Notes: generated from the sequence alone by a model not told the origin. DNA of 64,000 nt from an uncultured bacterium (GCA_903826405.1 CAIKEH010000044.1:51633-115632), one strand, 5' to 3'; counted from the first letter of the stretch, positions 1 to 10,873 are shown. Translations and numbers: made by a program.

Positions 1-145
1 TTATAATATGGACTACAAAGTCTTGTTTAGAATGCGGTCATCATATTTCAGCTTTTGGAGGCATGCCATAATGGGATTGTGACCTGCGGCTCGGACGGTT
101 ATGTACTCGATTCGGGAATCGAGACTTGGACAGTATCTTTACTGT
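1..145. other. window edge, no gene recognised
   Basis: No reading frame with recognisable protein content is visible before the first gene. An in-frame ATG at 101 extends the first gene by 15 residues, but that extension has no family character and is probably leader. Confidence 0.5.
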
Positions 146-1012
146 ATGGTACAACTGAGCAATGAACGGATCTCTGTTTCGATCCATCCTGATGGTGCTG
201 AGTTACGTTCCCTTACCCACAATGTCAATGGGAGGCAATATTTATGGAGTGGTGACCCGGCGTATTGGGGTAAATATTCACCTGTCCTTTTCCCGTTCGT
301 TGGTTCGTTGAAGGATGGTAGATATACATACGAAGGAAAGTCGTATCCAATGGGTCGTCATGGTTTTGCAAGGGAAAAGACCTTTGAAGCCGAGGTCGTG
401 GATCACCGAGAGGCCCGTTTTACTTTGGAGGATGATGAGAGTACAAGAGCGGTTTATCCTTTCCCCTTCCGCCTTTCTATAACTTATCAATTACGCGGCC
501 CTATATTAGGCGTTACATATAAAGTGGACAACTCAGGTGATGGGATCATGTGGTTCTGCATAGGAGCGCACCCTGCTTTCGCAGTACCGAATGCTCCCGT
601 ATTGAGGTATGACGATTATTTTCTGGACTTTAATGAATCAGAAGTGGTGGAAAGGTGGGAATTGGAAGGGGGGCTTTTGAAAAAGGAACCCAGTCCGTTT
701 CTAAATGGAAGGTCCAGAATCCTTCTATCGAAAGATCTTTTTGCAAAAGATGCGATCGTGCTCAAGGGGCTGAGATCCTCAACCATCACGGTCGCCACTA
801 CTTATGATACACATGGTTTCAGGTTCAATATGGAAGGTTGGCCATATTTGGGTCTATGGGCTGCTTCCGGAGCGGATTTCTTGTGTATAGAACCCTGGCA
901 AGGTCATGCTGATCATTTGGATGACCCGTATGATATCACACAGAAGGAAGGTGTTGTGGCGCTGGAGTCGGGTCGAAGCTGGTCAAGGAATTGGTGGGTG
1001 GAGTTGTTTTGA
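146..1012 (+). CDS. aldose 1-epimerase family protein (LacX-like)
   Basis: This is a mutarotase-fold protein of about 288 residues, expected to interconvert alpha and beta anomers of a sugar or sugar phosphate in the cytoplasm. The sequence shows the landmarks of the family: a GRHGFAR motif with the first conserved His near residue 72, a GAHPAF motif with the second conserved His near residue 142, and a C-terminal IEPWQG motif carrying the conserved Glu. I chose the ATG at 146 because the protein then begins with the typical LSNERISVSI strand; an upstream ATG at 101 only adds an unsupported stretch. It has no signal peptide. It converges on aspS with about 108 bases between the stops. The natural substrate cannot be read from the sequence. 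Confidence 0.85.
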   Translation: MVQLSNERISVSIHPDGAELRSLTHNVNGRQYLWSGDPAYWGKYSPVLFPFVGSLKDGRYTYEGKSYPMGRHGFAREKTFEAEVVDHREARFTLEDDESTRAVYPFPFRLSITYQLRGPILGVTYKVDNSGDGIMWFCIGAHPAFAVPNAPVLRYDDYFLDFNESEVVERWELEGGLLKKEPSPFLNGRSRILLSKDLFAKDAIVLKGLRSSTITVATTYDTHGFRFNMEGWPYLGLWAASGADFLCIEPWQGHADHLDDPYDITQKEGVVALESGRSWSRNWWVELF

Positions 1013-1081
1013 CAAATCTAAACTATTAACCAACCAGCTTTTGCGGGGATTTAAAAATGGTTTGAAGTGCCCAAAGATCCG

Positions 1082-1131
1082 GATCAATTTAGTGAGGTTA
1101 AAAACTCCAGTGAGGAACAACTAAATTGATC
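1082..1131. terminator. inverted repeat between convergent genes, possible terminator
   Basis: Eleven-base perfect arms (1082-1092 and 1121-1131, ATCAATTTAG and its complement inside them) flank a 28-base loop and overlap the aspS stop codon. The long loop and lack of a clear T-run make a terminator role only possible. Confidence 0.3.
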
Positions 1132-2947
1132 GGAGGTTTATATGCAGTTCCTGCAGCTGTTTTTCGTCGATGGTGGAAGGTGCATCCAACATCACATCCC
1201 GTCCGCTGTTGTTCTTTGGGAAGGCGATGAAATCGCGTATGCTTTCGCTGCCACCGAGAATCGCACATAGTCTGTCGAATCCGAAGGCGATGCCGCCATG
1301 GGGAGGAGCACCGTATTCAAATGCTCCAAGTAGGAATCCGAATTTATGTATGGATTCCTCTTTGCTCATGCCCAATGCAGCGAACATTTTCTCCTGTAGT
1401 TCACGCTGGAAGATCCGTATGGAGCCTCCACCGATCTCGTTACCATTCAATACCATATCATAGGCATTGGCCTTGATATTCGCATAAGGATGGCTTAGAT
1501 AGGCGTTTGCATCTGCGATGGAGGGTTCATTTTCGATCATGACCTGTATGTGGTCCGGCTTTGGTGCCGTGAAAGGATGGTGGCGAGCCACCCAGCGATT
1601 TTCTTCCTCGGCATACTCGAAAAGTGGGAAGTCGAGTACCCAGAGTAAACGGAATTCGTTGTTCTTGCGTAGACCCAGCCGCTCGCCCATTTCGAGGCGA
1701 AGTTCACTGGCCGCCTTGCGGGTACGTTCTTCGGATCCGGCAAGGATCAGGATGAGATCTCCAGATTGTGCTCCTGCTGCCTGGGCTATGGATTGTAATC
1801 TGTCTTGATTATAAAATTTATCTACGGAACTCTTGAAGGTGCCATCCGGATTGCACTTGATGGTGACCATTCCTTGCATTCCGATCTGTGGACGCTTGAC
1901 CCATTCGGTGAGTTCATCGGTTTGCTTTCGGGTGTACTCCGATGCTCCGGGAACGGCGATGGCGATGATGGTTTCGGCTTTGTCGAAGACATTGAAGTCG
2001 GCCCCATTCACGAGATCAACCCTGTCCTGCTTGGAAACATAAACTGAATCGGGTTTCTTCAGGTTCAGCAGCTGCATGCCGAAGCGGATGTCCGGCTTGT
2101 CATTGCCATATTGCCACATGGCATCTTCCCACGTGGTGCGTTCCACTTTGTCGGTGTAATCGATGCCCTTCACATCCAGGAAGATCCTTTTGATCAAGCC
2201 CTCGAACATATTCAGGATATCCTCCTGCTGCACAAAACTCATCTCACAGTCTATCTGGGTGAATTCAGGCTGTCGATCTGCGCGGAGGTCTTCATCGCGA
2301 AAACACTTCACGACTTGGTAGTACCGGTCATATCCACTGACCATGAGCAACTGCTTGAAGGTCTGTGGCGACTGGGGTAGTGCATAAAACTGTCCAGGGT
2401 TCATTCGGGAGGGAACAACGAAATCACGGGCGCCTTCAGGGGTGGATTTGATCAGAAAAGGTGTTTCGATGTCCATGAAATGGTTTTCATGGAGATAATT
2501 TCTGGCCGAACGGTTAACGGAATATCGGAGTTCCAGATTTTTTTTCACCGCATTACGTCGAAGGTCCATATAGCGGAAGCGCATCCGAAGGTCTTCACCG
2601 CCATCCGTATCATCCTGGATGGTGAATGGTGGAGTATTGGATCTGTTCAGGATGTTGAATTCGGAAACATATATCTCTATGGCACCGGTAGGGATATGAG
2701 TATTCTTGTTACTCCTTTCCATCACCTTGCCGGTTGCCTGAAGTACGAATTCCCTCCCCAAAGGCTGCTCGTCAAGCTTTGGATTCAGGGATTCGTTGAA
2801 TACCAGTTGAGTGATGCCATAACGATCACGCAGGTCCACGAAAGTGATGGCTCCGAATTTTCTGATGGTCTGAACCCAGCCGGCCAGAGTGGTTTCCTGT
2901 CCAGCATGTTCTTGTCTTAGTTCTCCGCAAGTATGTGTCCTGTACAT
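1121..2947 (-). CDS. aspS: aspartate--tRNA ligase
   Basis: This cytoplasmic class IIb synthetase of 608 residues charges tRNA-Asp. The N-terminal OB-fold anticodon-binding domain is at about residues 1-110 ([27 protein letters not shown]). The class II motifs follow: motif 1 around [13 protein letters not shown], motif 2 [16 protein letters not shown], and motif 3 in [15 protein letters not shown]. The bacterial-type GAD insertion lies between motifs 2 and 3, and the length is normal for the bacterial enzyme. The C-terminus ends with the usual [16 protein letters not shown] stretch. The start gives the standard N-terminus. A TATCTTCG box about 50 bases upstream could be its promoter. Whether the enzyme also charges tRNA-Asn cannot be judged here. 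Confidence 0.97.
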   Translation of the reverse strand: MYRTHTCGELRQEHAGQETTLAGWVQTIRKFGAITFVDLRDRYGITQLVFNESLNPKLDEQPLGREFVLQATGKVMERSNKNTHIPTGAIEIYVSEFNILNRSNTPPFTIQDDTDGGEDLRMRFRYMDLRRNAVKKNLELRYSVNRSARNYLHENHFMDIETPFLIKSTPEGARDFVVPSRMNPGQFYALPQSPQTFKQLLMVSGYDRYYQVVKCFRDEDLRADRQPEFTQIDCEMSFVQQEDILNMFEGLIKRIFLDVKGIDYTDKVERTTWEDAMWQYGNDKPDIRFGMQLLNLKKPDSVYVSKQDRVDLVNGADFNVFDKAETIIAIAVPGASEYTRKQTDELTEWVKRPQIGMQGMVTIKCNPDGTFKSSVDKFYNQDRLQSIAQAAGAQSGDLILILAGSEERTRKAASELRLEMGERLGLRKNNEFRLLWVLDFPLFEYAEEENRWVARHHPFTAPKPDHIQVMIENEPSIADANAYLSHPYANIKANAYDMVLNGNEIGGGSIRIFQRELQEKMFAALGMSKEESIHKFGFLLGAFEYGAPPHGGIAFGFDRLCAILGGSESIRDFIAFPKNNSGRDVMLDAPSTIDEKQLQELHINLRSI

Positions 2948-2996
2948 AGATGATTGCCCTTTGGTTAGGTATGAATGGCATGACCGCCAAGGGGTG

Positions 2997-3004
2997 CGAA
3001 GATA
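2997..3004 (-). promoter_or_regulatory. candidate -7 box for aspS
   Basis: The minus strand reads TATCTTCG, one base from the Bacteroidota -7 consensus TAnnTTTG, 50 bases upstream of the aspS start. No convincing -33 element is visible. Confidence 0.4.
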
Positions 3005-3028
3005 GCCAAAAGGGCGGAAAGAGGCTTG

Positions 3029-3472
3029 TCAGGGTCTTCCAGAATGGATCTCCCTGGCAGAGAGTTGATCCATCTTTTCTTGCATCTTGTCCCTGAATTT
3101 CTTTCGAGGCACCAAAAAGAAATAGTAGGCACCCAGAATGAGCAACCCTATGGCAAATGGTAATAGCGCGAACTGACGCAGTCCATAGGGGCCGATTAGG
3201 TTCTCATCCCAATGGTAGAATTCGCCCACCATCCACATGCAGTTAGCGGTGATCCAGAAATCCACCGCCAGGTTGTGTATCAATTCGGAGGTTACATGTC
3301 TGGTTTGCCAGGTGATCAAGATGGCAACGGTAAGCGTCGGGATGATCATGATTACACCAGGCAACCTGAGGTTCATGGCCCAACAAGCATCTTTGAGAAG
3401 CCATAAAAGTATGTGCATGTTCTCAACCTTGCGGAAACGGGCAGGTATGGAATAGATCTTATTGTCTTGCAT
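3029..3472 (-). CDS. small integral membrane protein, unknown function
   Basis: I do not recognise this 147-residue protein. It has three or four hydrophobic segments (roughly residues 38-56, 66-84 and 100-120) and a basic, charged C-terminal tail starting at VPRKKFRDKMQ that should face the cytoplasm. The residues before the first segment are polar, so it looks like a true multi-span inner-membrane protein and not a secreted one. It could start at the internal Met at residue 19. A CAAAAATA sequence (minus-strand TATTTTTG) 48 bases upstream supports it being separately transcribed. Neighbours are aspS downstream and the macroglobulin gene upstream, both on the same strand but with gaps of about 80 and 125 bases, and neither suggests a role. 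Confidence 0.7.
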   Translation of the reverse strand: MQDNKIYSIPARFRKVENMHILLWLLKDACWAMNLRLPGVIMIIPTLTVAILITWQTRHVTSELIHNLAVDFWITANCMWMVGEFYHWDENLIGPYGLRQFALLPFAIGLLILGAYYFFLVPRKKFRDKMQEKMDQLSAREIHSGRP

Positions 3473-3519
3473 GTCTCGGACGGGCTATGGTGATGAGATC
3501 CGCACTGGCGGGTGAGGCA

Positions 3520-3527
3520 CAAAAATA
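3520..3527 (-). promoter_or_regulatory. candidate -7 box for the small membrane protein
   Basis: The minus strand reads TATTTTTG, a full match to TAnnTTTG, 48 bases before the start codon. Confidence 0.4.
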
Positions 3528-3597
3528 AGGAGATTCCGAATTTCGAATTCCGGATTCTGCTCAAATTATCTTTAAACGTATAACAGTCCCCAAACAA

Positions 3598-6500
3598 TTA
3601 TTCCTTTACCCTGATCCTCATCCCTTCCGAATGAGCAGCGAACTCTGGGGCATACATGCACTGCACCTCGGCAATGCCAACGGAGAATTCGCCTTCCGCT
3701 GAAACGAAAAGTGGATATTCAAATACGTAAGTGCCTTTGGGCAGGTAGCTGAAGAAGAAGTTTGTACTGGCATCCCGGATGCTTTCGTAGTAGCCGAGGC
3801 CACCTTGCCATTTATACTGACTGAGCACATTCAGTGGTTCAGTCCCCGAAGCGCGCATGTCTTTCATGTATACATATTCCATGTCTCGGTCGGCACGGAG
3901 TTCCACCCGCACGATAATTTTGTTGCCCACTTTAATTTCCTTGTCTTCTATGGCTTTAAGGACTGGCCCTTTATCGGAGGTGGTTTCAATATAAAGTTGT
4001 TTCTTGAGTGAGAACGGCGAGTTCGCAGGAGTTATGGCATCCAGACTTTCGAAGTACTGCCAGTATACGGCTCCCCAGCTGAGAGCCTGCTTTCCAGCGG
4101 TGCCGTTGATGGTCACCTGAATTTTACCCATTTCATTACTTATGGATTTGCCATCAACTACTTTCTTGAAATATCCTGTGCCGGGTTGATCGGCAGGAGA
4201 GCTATGCATGATGAACGGTGACTGCTCTCCAAGTTTGATGCTCACTTCCGGTGTGGCAGCTGCCCAGTTCTGCCCTTGCAATAGAAGGGCAAAAACCGCA
4301 TCGGCCGTGGCTTTGGTGCTTTTCCAAGAGTTGGTCTGCTTCTGGGTGAGCAACCACTGTTTCATGGACTCCACACTTGCTTCGTCTTTAGCCACTTCGG
4401 CGAATGCCTCGATCAATAAGGCCTGTGTTTCAACAGGAGCTTGATGCCAGTAGTATCCTGAGGTCACATCTTTCCAGTACATACCTATAGTAGGAGATTG
4501 AAGGGCGTATTGTTTCAAAGAGGCCATGATGGCATTGGCTGTTTTTTCATTACCCGCCCGTTCTTGCGCCAGTGCGATCATGGCTTGCTCCATCTTTGCG
4601 TGCTGTAACCAGTATTGGGCAGACTGGTTCATGTAAAAAGTATATGCTCTCTTACTTTTTTCCGGTAGGGGCATGTTCATCACCATACTTCGGGCGTATA
4701 GATATTGGATCTGTAGACTGGAAAGCTGATGTTTTTTCTGATCGCCCTTGAGTCGGATCAATTCAGAGTAGTCTTCAGTAATACGCTGATCCAGGTAGTT
4801 GATCGCTTTGCGCTGGATCTGTGTCAACGCCACGTTATGTTCAGTAGGAACGGCTTGCAGTTTTTGCAAATGTCCGATCGCGGAGGCAATGTATTGGGTG
4901 ATGAATCGGTCATCTGGTCCGCCGGGAAACCAGACGAAGCCGCCATTCGGTGATTGCAACTGCGACAATTTTTCCAGATTGGAATTGAGCGCTTGACTTA
5001 TGCGGGCCATGTCAAAAAGCAAGGCGATGTTTTTTTTCTGCTCGGCCTCATTCTTCGCTTCCATCACCCAAGGTGTCTCTTGCAAGAGAACCGACTTCAG
5101 TTCTTTATTCTTCTGCAGGTTACTGAGCAAGGCTGCTTCGTTCGAACTGTCGGTGACCCACTTTTCATAGTATGCCTTAATCTTCGGCGCTTTTTCGATC
5201 ACCTTTTCCGCCAGAGCATTAGCATAAAAGCGATTGAAGATTTGTTCGGCACAATCCTGAGGGTAATCCGCCAGATAGGGGAGAGACTGTACCGCGTACC
5301 ATGCAGGATTGGAACTGAACTCGACCGTAAGAGCATGGTGAGTGAGAGAAGGACTGGTATTATTAAGTAGTTTGTCAAGGCTGAATTTCTGTGTACCATC
5401 GCCTTTCATCAAAATAGGCTTGGATTCAGTAACCAACTGACGGTTGGTCAAAACAGGTATTTCTGCTTCTTCTCCATCGCTCATGGACCCGGAGATGGCA
5501 ACGATCCTGTAAAGTAAGGGTTTGTTGAAATTGGTTGGTACTTCAAAGTTAAAACGAACTGCAATACTCTGTCCATCTGGAACGCTGAAATATTGGATTG
5601 GGAAGGTATTTTTGAACCATCCATCTACAGTGTTTCGGGTTTCGGGATCGATCAACTCAAGCTGGGCATGACCAGTGATCTCTTTTCCTGTTAGGTTAGC
5701 CACTTTGGCAGACAAATTTATCTTGTCACCTTCTCTGAGGAAACGCGGCACGTTGGGTTGTACCATCAGTTCTTTGCTGGTCACAACGTTGGTCGTGGTT
5801 GACCCCATGGAGAGGTCTTTCGTATGTGCGAATACCTGCGCTTTCCACTGGGTTAAAGCCTCCGGCATAGTGAACTTGAATTGCACATTTCCTTCCAGAT
5901 CTGTTTTCAGGTCGGGAAAAAAGAATGCAGTTTCGTTAAAGTCGGTCCGGATATGTAGACCAGCAAGCGGATCACCATGATCCTGTGTTCGCTTGTTGTT
6001 GGAATCGGTATGCATTGCATCGACTGGCGTGGCCGATGGTATCGTAATCTGAGCTTCCTTATTTCTCCTAACGGTCCCCGAATCCATCATTTCTGGAGGT
6101 TGCGCTTCTGCCATGGCGAGCATGGGTCTGACCATCATGTCATGGTAGGAAGTGAACCTTCTTCCCGATTCTGCCCAGAGCAGCTGGTCGTATTTTTTTT
6201 CAGGTATCGATTCAAATGCAGGACCAAGTACCCTTTCCTGATTTGGTGCTGCGTTGAATCCGGCAAGGCTTTGCCAATTCAGGGTTCTGTTCATGTTTGG
6301 GAACAATGAGGGGGAAGTCCACGAAAAAGGGGTGAATTGATCGAGTGAAGCGTCATACATACTTGTGAGTACTTCTGATGCCAATTTATCACCTGTTTTT
6401 CCTCTCACGGTCACTGTCCACTCTTCCTGACTTCCGGGCTGGGTCTTGTCACGGAAAGAAGCGAATCGAATGTCCAGTTCCTTGTTCGTCCACGGCACTT

Positions 6501-9500
6501 CAACCAAGCTGCTCATGTTGAAGAATCGATTGTGTTTGACGAATGCATGATTGAAGCCGAATCCGCCTCTTTCATCTTCGGTGACCAATATATCGTTGTC
6601 CAATTTCTCCTTGTTCATTCTGAGGATCATGAAAGGATGTTTTGCATCCGTTTGGTCTGAAACGATCTTTGTCGGAGGCCTGATCTTAGTCTTGGGTTGG
6701 GGATGTTTGGCCGTTGATCCCATCAGGTCAGTCCTTTCCTGAACAATCCAAAGGTCAGTTGCGTCAGTACGCAACTGCATCTGTACATGTGTACCGGGTT
6801 CTACCTTGGTCTTGTCCATGGATGTGGTGAAATATTCAGGTACACCACCCATGCCCGATCTTCTGTCGAAGATCTGTAGATATTGATATGCGGTAACTGT
6901 TTGTCCATATTTGTCCAATGCATGAATTTCCGCGAGATACCATCCAGGGGTCAGGCTGGTGGAGGTTAGGCCAATCGGTTTATTTCCAGTACTGTCTTGT
7001 ATGGTGAACATGGCCGATGATCTGGGCCATTTACTCTTATTCAAATCATCTGCATAGTCATCAAAGGGGAACCATTTCCGGTATTCTTCTTTGTTCATCA
7101 GAAAGGTGTCTGGAGCTTCCCAATATCGTGGTCTGATCAGTTGGTCTGGGGCATTCAGTTTGTATACAGACATCGAGTAAGGCACTTTTTGCGGTTCACC
7201 CGACAGATTTTGGGCAGTCACGACTGCGCTGATCGTACTGTCGCTGTAAATTGGTTCTTTCTCGTTGATATTGACTTGAACCTGTAGGGATCTGTAGCCG
7301 ATGGTGATGATCTTTTCCGTAGAGCGGGTCTCTCCATTGATGTCAGTAACGTCTGCAGTGACCATATAGTCAAAAAATGGATTAGAGCCAGGGTCGATTG
7401 ACCTGTCCGGTATTGCAGCGAAACTGATCGTGTATGTCCCATCACGTTGGGTGGTCGTAAGGCCGTTGGTTATCTCCTGAGGGGAAGTTGGGCGCCAGGG
7501 GAACCGTATCCAGATGGGGTCCATAAAACGTGATCGGCGGGTCACGCGATAATTAACCCTTGCACCGTTGATTGCATTTCCAGCATATGCTCTAGTTTGG
7601 CCGATGATGGTTACCGTATCGTTCAGACGGTGGTCTCCTGTGGGATTCTTTATTTCAGTGAAAAATTTCGGCCTTTTGTATTCTTCCACTTTGAATCGAG
7701 CTTGATCCTCCGGCCTGGCATCGGCATAAATGCTGAAATCACCCGTCAGTGATTGTTGTGGGACTTTGAATGAGCCGGAAACGGAGCCGAATTCATTGCT
7801 GGAGGATGCGATGGAATCCACCAGATCGCCATTTGCATTCCTCAGATGTATGGTGGTGCCCAGTCCAACAACGATCTTGTATTTTTTTGATCGAGGATCG
7901 CGGGTGATGATGATGCCTTTGAAGTGAACGGTTTGGCCTGGACGATAAATGCCCCTGTCGGTAAAGAAGAAGATGGATCGATTATTTTTTTCATATTGAT
8001 CGGCATCTACATCCTTGTGTTCCACTCCTGATGGTCGATAGGATTGAAATTGGATCTGTTTGGGGAAGTAATGGTCTTGCTGCCAATGAACTTCAAGGCG
8101 TGTGTTGGTATTGCCTTGTATCTGATTTGGAAGTTTGACATGACCATCCATATCGGCAACGAGCAGTTCTTTCTTCGTCTCAAGGGATCTGCGAAGGGTA
8201 TAGTCGTAGCTGCTTTGCCACACTTGCACCTTCGCCTCTGGAAGGGGTTGGCCGGTTTCGCGATCAACGATGAAGTAGTCGGCCCCGTTATTGAACCAGC
8301 CGATATTGGTGACATCGAAATACGTGACTGACATGGGATTTTTATCCAGGGGTAGGTCCTCCATGGTCCCTGCAAGCAGGATATAGCTACCCAGGGGTAA
8401 TGGATCCAATTTGATCTCCACCTTGTGTTCCCTATGGTCAAGAAGTTGGGGGAGTTTCACGGTGCCCACTTTCAGGGGAGTGAGTTTTCTTAATTTGTCC
8501 CAGTAGGTGTCGGACCATCGGTCGGTATTTTCGTCCTTCAAATCATCATCTGCAGGTATGATCCTGTAGTGGATACTTTCTGCATTCTTGAAGCTGACAA
8601 ACACACGGAAAGGTTTGTCTGGAAGATTGACCTGCTCAGAAGCGATTTTCAGGGAAGGTTGTAAAATGGTTTGAAGGAGATTGTGTGCATGGAGAGCGGC
8701 TGGGCTTCCGGGAAATTTATTTTCCAATTCTTCCAACCCCAACTTCACTTTCGAATAGCCATCCCGCTGGCTGGTCTTTCCTGATCCGGGGTCGTATTCC
8801 GAGGCGTGCCCCATGTCCATGTTGAGTACACGAAAAACTGCAAGGGCAGCATCTTCCCTGTTCGGGTACCTCTTTGAAAGTTCCTCCAATGCCTTTCGAT
8901 AAAACGACTCCTTTTCTATCTGAATGCTGGTACGGTTCATGTATTCCAGTCTTTCCAGTTCGAGGTCAATGAGTGCTGCAGGATCCTGATCGTTCAGGTG
9001 GAACCTTGTCAGTTGCTGGTAAATGAGTATGGCATGGTAATCGAGGGAAGTGGTATCCCTGGTGCTGAATTTAGTCTTGCTGAATGATTCAGCAGCAGAG
9101 AAGGCATCGGGGTCGGATAGCAAAAAGGCATATGCCGGTTTGGTTATTGTCCGCTCCGGGTTGGTGAAATATTCCAGTGCCTGATGTGCGAGAAGATCAT
9201 ACAGGGTGGGGCGCAGAGATCGGCTATTTCCTTTTGTGATTATTGGGTCGTAAGCGTCAAGTTTCAACTGGACCAGTTTCGAAGGATCTTTGATGGAAGC
9301 CATGTAATGGGCCATGATCTCATCATGCAGGTCGTCGGCACTCCAGGTGGTTATATCGGAAGATCTTTTACCCTGAATGGTGGTCCTGTCATACAGTTTC
9401 CATCGGTTCTGCTGAAGAAATTGCCAATACGAAGAGCCGATCAGGGAGTGCAGCAGGGAAGTCTGCGGTTCTTTAGAGCCTTTCAATTCACGGCTAAGTG

Positions 9501-9774
9501 CTTCGATCTGTTTCGGGGTCGCATCCTCTTCCCGGGATTGAACGATTTGCATTTTATATACCAAAGCCTTGATCGTCTGTGGTGAGTTCCCTTCTTTTTT
9601 GGCTTGATCGTAAAGTTTATCAACCTCGACACCGGCGGCCAATGGCAATCCCTTTTTGGAGATCAGGTCCTCGATCTTTTTCCACTGGGAGGCATAGTCA
9701 TATGTCTGTTTCTGAGCCATGAGCGAATTGAAAAAGAGGATCAGGATCAGCGCGGACAATACTCTGGTCTGCAT
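3598..9774 (-). CDS. alpha-2-macroglobulin family protein
   Basis: This giant exported protein (2058 residues) belongs to the bacterial alpha-2-macroglobulin family, thought to trap foreign proteases in the periplasm. A signal peptide ends at about Ala20 (SLMA, then Gln21). Several hundred helical, repeat-like residues follow. An MG2-type domain begins near residue 605 (GIYRPGQTVHFKG), and the A2M core appears around 1270 (ETAFFFPDL, then TMPEALTQWK). The thioester domain carries PQDCAEQ with Cys1508 and Gln1511, so the CxEQ residues needed to form the thioester are present, although the first position of the classical GCGEQ is changed. There is no lipobox, so it is predicted soluble. No penicillin-binding protein 1C gene, its frequent partner elsewhere, is in the window. 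The protein is longer than the roughly 1600-residue enterobacterial forms. Confidence 0.92.
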   Translation of the reverse strand: MQTRVLSALILILFFNSLMAQKQTYDYASQWKKIEDLISKKGLPLAAGVEVDKLYDQAKKEGNSPQTIKALVYKMQIVQSREEDATPKQIEALSRELKGSKEPQTSLLHSLIGSSYWQFLQQNRWKLYDRTTIQGKRSSDITTWSADDLHDEIMAHYMASIKDPSKLVQLKLDAYDPIITKGNSRSLRPTLYDLLAHQALEYFTNPERTITKPAYAFLLSDPDAFSAAESFSKTKFSTRDTTSLDYHAILIYQQLTRFHLNDQDPAALIDLELERLEYMNRTSIQIEKESFYRKALEELSKRYPNREDAALAVFRVLNMDMGHASEYDPGSGKTSQRDGYSKVKLGLEELENKFPGSPAALHAHNLLQTILQPSLKIASEQVNLPDKPFRVFVSFKNAESIHYRIIPADDDLKDENTDRWSDTYWDKLRKLTPLKVGTVKLPQLLDHREHKVEIKLDPLPLGSYILLAGTMEDLPLDKNPMSVTYFDVTNIGWFNNGADYFIVDRETGQPLPEAKVQVWQSSYDYTLRRSLETKKELLVADMDGHVKLPNQIQGNTNTRLEVHWQQDHYFPKQIQFQSYRPSGVEHKDVDADQYEKNNRSIFFFTDRGIYRPGQTVHFKGIIITRDPRSKKYKIVVGLGTTIHLRNANGDLVDSIASSSNEFGSVSGSFKVPQQSLTGDFSIYADARPEDQARFKVEEYKRPKFFTEIKNPTGDHRLNDTVTIIGQTRAYAGNAINGARVNYRVTRRSRFMDPIWIRFPWRPTSPQEITNGLTTTQRDGTYTISFAAIPDRSIDPGSNPFFDYMVTADVTDINGETRSTEKIITIGYRSLQVQVNINEKEPIYSDSTISAVVTAQNLSGEPQKVPYSMSVYKLNAPDQLIRPRYWEAPDTFLMNKEEYRKWFPFDDYADDLNKSKWPRSSAMFTIQDSTGNKPIGLTSTSLTPGWYLAEIHALDKYGQTVTAYQYLQIFDRRSGMGGVPEYFTTSMDKTKVEPGTHVQMQLRTDATDLWIVQERTDLMGSTAKHPQPKTKIRPPTKIVSDQTDAKHPFMILRMNKEKLDNDILVTEDERGGFGFNHAFVKHNRFFNMSSLVEVPWTNKELDIRFASFRDKTQPGSQEEWTVTVRGKTGDKLASEVLTSMYDASLDQFTPFSWTSPSLFPNMNRTLNWQSLAGFNAAPNQERVLGPAFESIPEKKYDQLLWAESGRRFTSYHDMMVRPMLAMAEAQPPEMMDSGTVRRNKEAQITIPSATPVDAMHTDSNNKRTQDHGDPLAGLHIRTDFNETAFFFPDLKTDLEGNVQFKFTMPEALTQWKAQVFAHTKDLSMGSTTTNVVTSKELMVQPNVPRFLREGDKINLSAKVANLTGKEITGHAQLELIDPETRNTVDGWFKNTFPIQYFSVPDGQSIAVRFNFEVPTNFNKPLLYRIVAISGSMSDGEEAEIPVLTNRQLVTESKPILMKGDGTQKFSLDKLLNNTSPSLTHHALTVEFSSNPAWYAVQSLPYLADYPQDCAEQIFNRFYANALAEKVIEKAPKIKAYYEKWVTDSSNEAALLSNLQKNKELKSVLLQETPWVMEAKNEAEQKKNIALLFDMARISQALNSNLEKLSQLQSPNGGFVWFPGGPDDRFITQYIASAIGHLQKLQAVPTEHNVALTQIQRKAINYLDQRITEDYSELIRLKGDQKKHQLSSLQIQYLYARSMVMNMPLPEKSKRAYTFYMNQSAQYWLQHAKMEQAMIALAQERAGNEKTANAIMASLKQYALQSPTIGMYWKDVTSGYYWHQAPVETQALLIEAFAEVAKDEASVESMKQWLLTQKQTNSWKSTKATADAVFALLLQGQNWAAATPEVSIKLGEQSPFIMHSSPADQPGTGYFKKVVDGKSISNEMGKIQVTINGTAGKQALSWGAVYWQYFESLDAITPANSPFSLKKQLYIETTSDKGPVLKAIEDKEIKVGNKIIVRVELRADRDMEYVYMKDMRASGTEPLNVLSQYKWQGGLGYYESIRDASTNFFFSYLPKGTYVFEYPLFVSAEGEFSVGIAEVQCMYAPEFAAHSEGMRIRVKE

Positions 9775-9909
9775 ATGTTCGGCTTATGAGCTACAAATTA
9801 GGTCATTGTCAGATAAAGGATGCTGATATGATGATTTTGCATAAAGCCCTGTTCCGACCTCCACTGACCTTAGCTGACTTTTTGTGGCGACTGGGACGGG
9901 TCTGAATCA

Positions 9910-9938
9910 AAAGAGCCGCTCCTAAGGAACGGCTCTTT
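9910..9938 (-). terminator. terminator downstream of sucD
   Basis: Perfect nine-base arms AAAGAGCCG and CGGCTCTTT surround an 11-base loop, 20 bases past the sucD stop. A short TTTTG follows on the minus strand. Position and strength suit an intrinsic terminator that separates sucD from the macroglobulin gene. Confidence 0.75.
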
Positions 9939-9957
9939 ATGAAAATCATGTTAAAAC

Positions 9958-10830
9958 TTATTTTTTCATGGCTATGGCCATGGTCTTTCCGATGTCTGCT
10001 GGGCTGTCGACCACGTTGATGCCACATTCCCTCATGATGCGCATTTTAGCAGCAGCTGTATCATCTGAACCTCCGATGATGGCGCCAGCGTGTCCCATCC
10101 GTCGACCGGGAGGTGCGGTTTGCCCGGCGATGAAGCCGACCACGGGTTTGGTGCCATTCTCTTTGATCCAGGAAGCAGCTTCTGCTTCCATGCCACCGCC
10201 GATCTCACCGATCATGACTATGCCTGCAGTTTCAGGGTCATTCATGAAAAGTTCAACTGCTTCTTTGGTGGTGGTTCCGATGATGGGGTCACCGCCGATC
10301 CCGATCGCGGTTGATATGCCCATTCCTGCTTTAACGATCTGATCAGCTGCCTCATAGGTCAATGTACCTGATTTGGAAACGATACCGATATTTCCAGGCA
10401 TGAAAATGAAGCCGGGCATGATGCCCACTTTGCACTCACCTGCGGTGATCACGCCTGGACAATTGGGGCCAATGAGTCTCGTCTTTTTGCCTGAGAGATA
10501 ATTTTTGACCCTGACCATGTCCTGTACGGGAATGCCTTCCGTTATGCAGACGACCAATCCGATACCTGCCTCCGCGGCCTCCATGATGGCATCACCAGCG
10601 AACGCGGGCGGCACAAAAATGATGCTCACGTCGGCACCCGTTTCCTTTACGGCGTCAGCCACGGTGTTGAAAACGGGTTTTTCCAAATGCTTGCTTCCGC
10701 CCTTTCCAGGGGTCACGCCCCCGACCACATGGGTGCCATATTCTATCATTTGTGTGGCATGGAAAGTTCCTTCCGTACCTGTAAAACCCTGTACGATTAT
10801 CTTGGAATTTTTATTGACGAGGACTGACAT
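9958..10830 (-). CDS. sucD: succinate--CoA ligase, alpha subunit
   Basis: This is the alpha subunit of succinyl-CoA synthetase, a TCA-cycle enzyme that makes ATP or GTP from succinyl-CoA together with the beta subunit SucC. With the start at 10830 the protein is 290 residues, the usual length. It opens with the Rossmann-type CoA-binding domain ([15 protein letters not shown]), and carries the active-site phosphohistidine loop RRMGHAGAI with the His at residue 247. An upstream in-frame ATG at 10896 would add 22 residues with no family match. sucC is not adjacent. A TATTTTTG box lies 44 bases upstream and a strong hairpin follows the stop, so this appears to be a single-gene transcript. Confidence 0.97.
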   Translation of the reverse strand: MSVLVNKNSKIIVQGFTGTEGTFHATQMIEYGTHVVGGVTPGKGGSKHLEKPVFNTVADAVKETGADVSIIFVPPAFAGDAIMEAAEAGIGLVVCITEGIPVQDMVRVKNYLSGKKTRLIGPNCPGVITAGECKVGIMPGFIFMPGNIGIVSKSGTLTYEAADQIVKAGMGISTAIGIGGDPIIGTTTKEAVELFMNDPETAGIVMIGEIGGGMEAEAASWIKENGTKPVVGFIAGQTAPPGRRMGHAGAIIGGSDDTAAAKMRIMRECGINVVDSPADIGKTMAIAMKK

Positions 10831-10873
10831 GTGAGTTGGATATCCTTGGTTAACGTATGTTTTGAAAGCGGGG

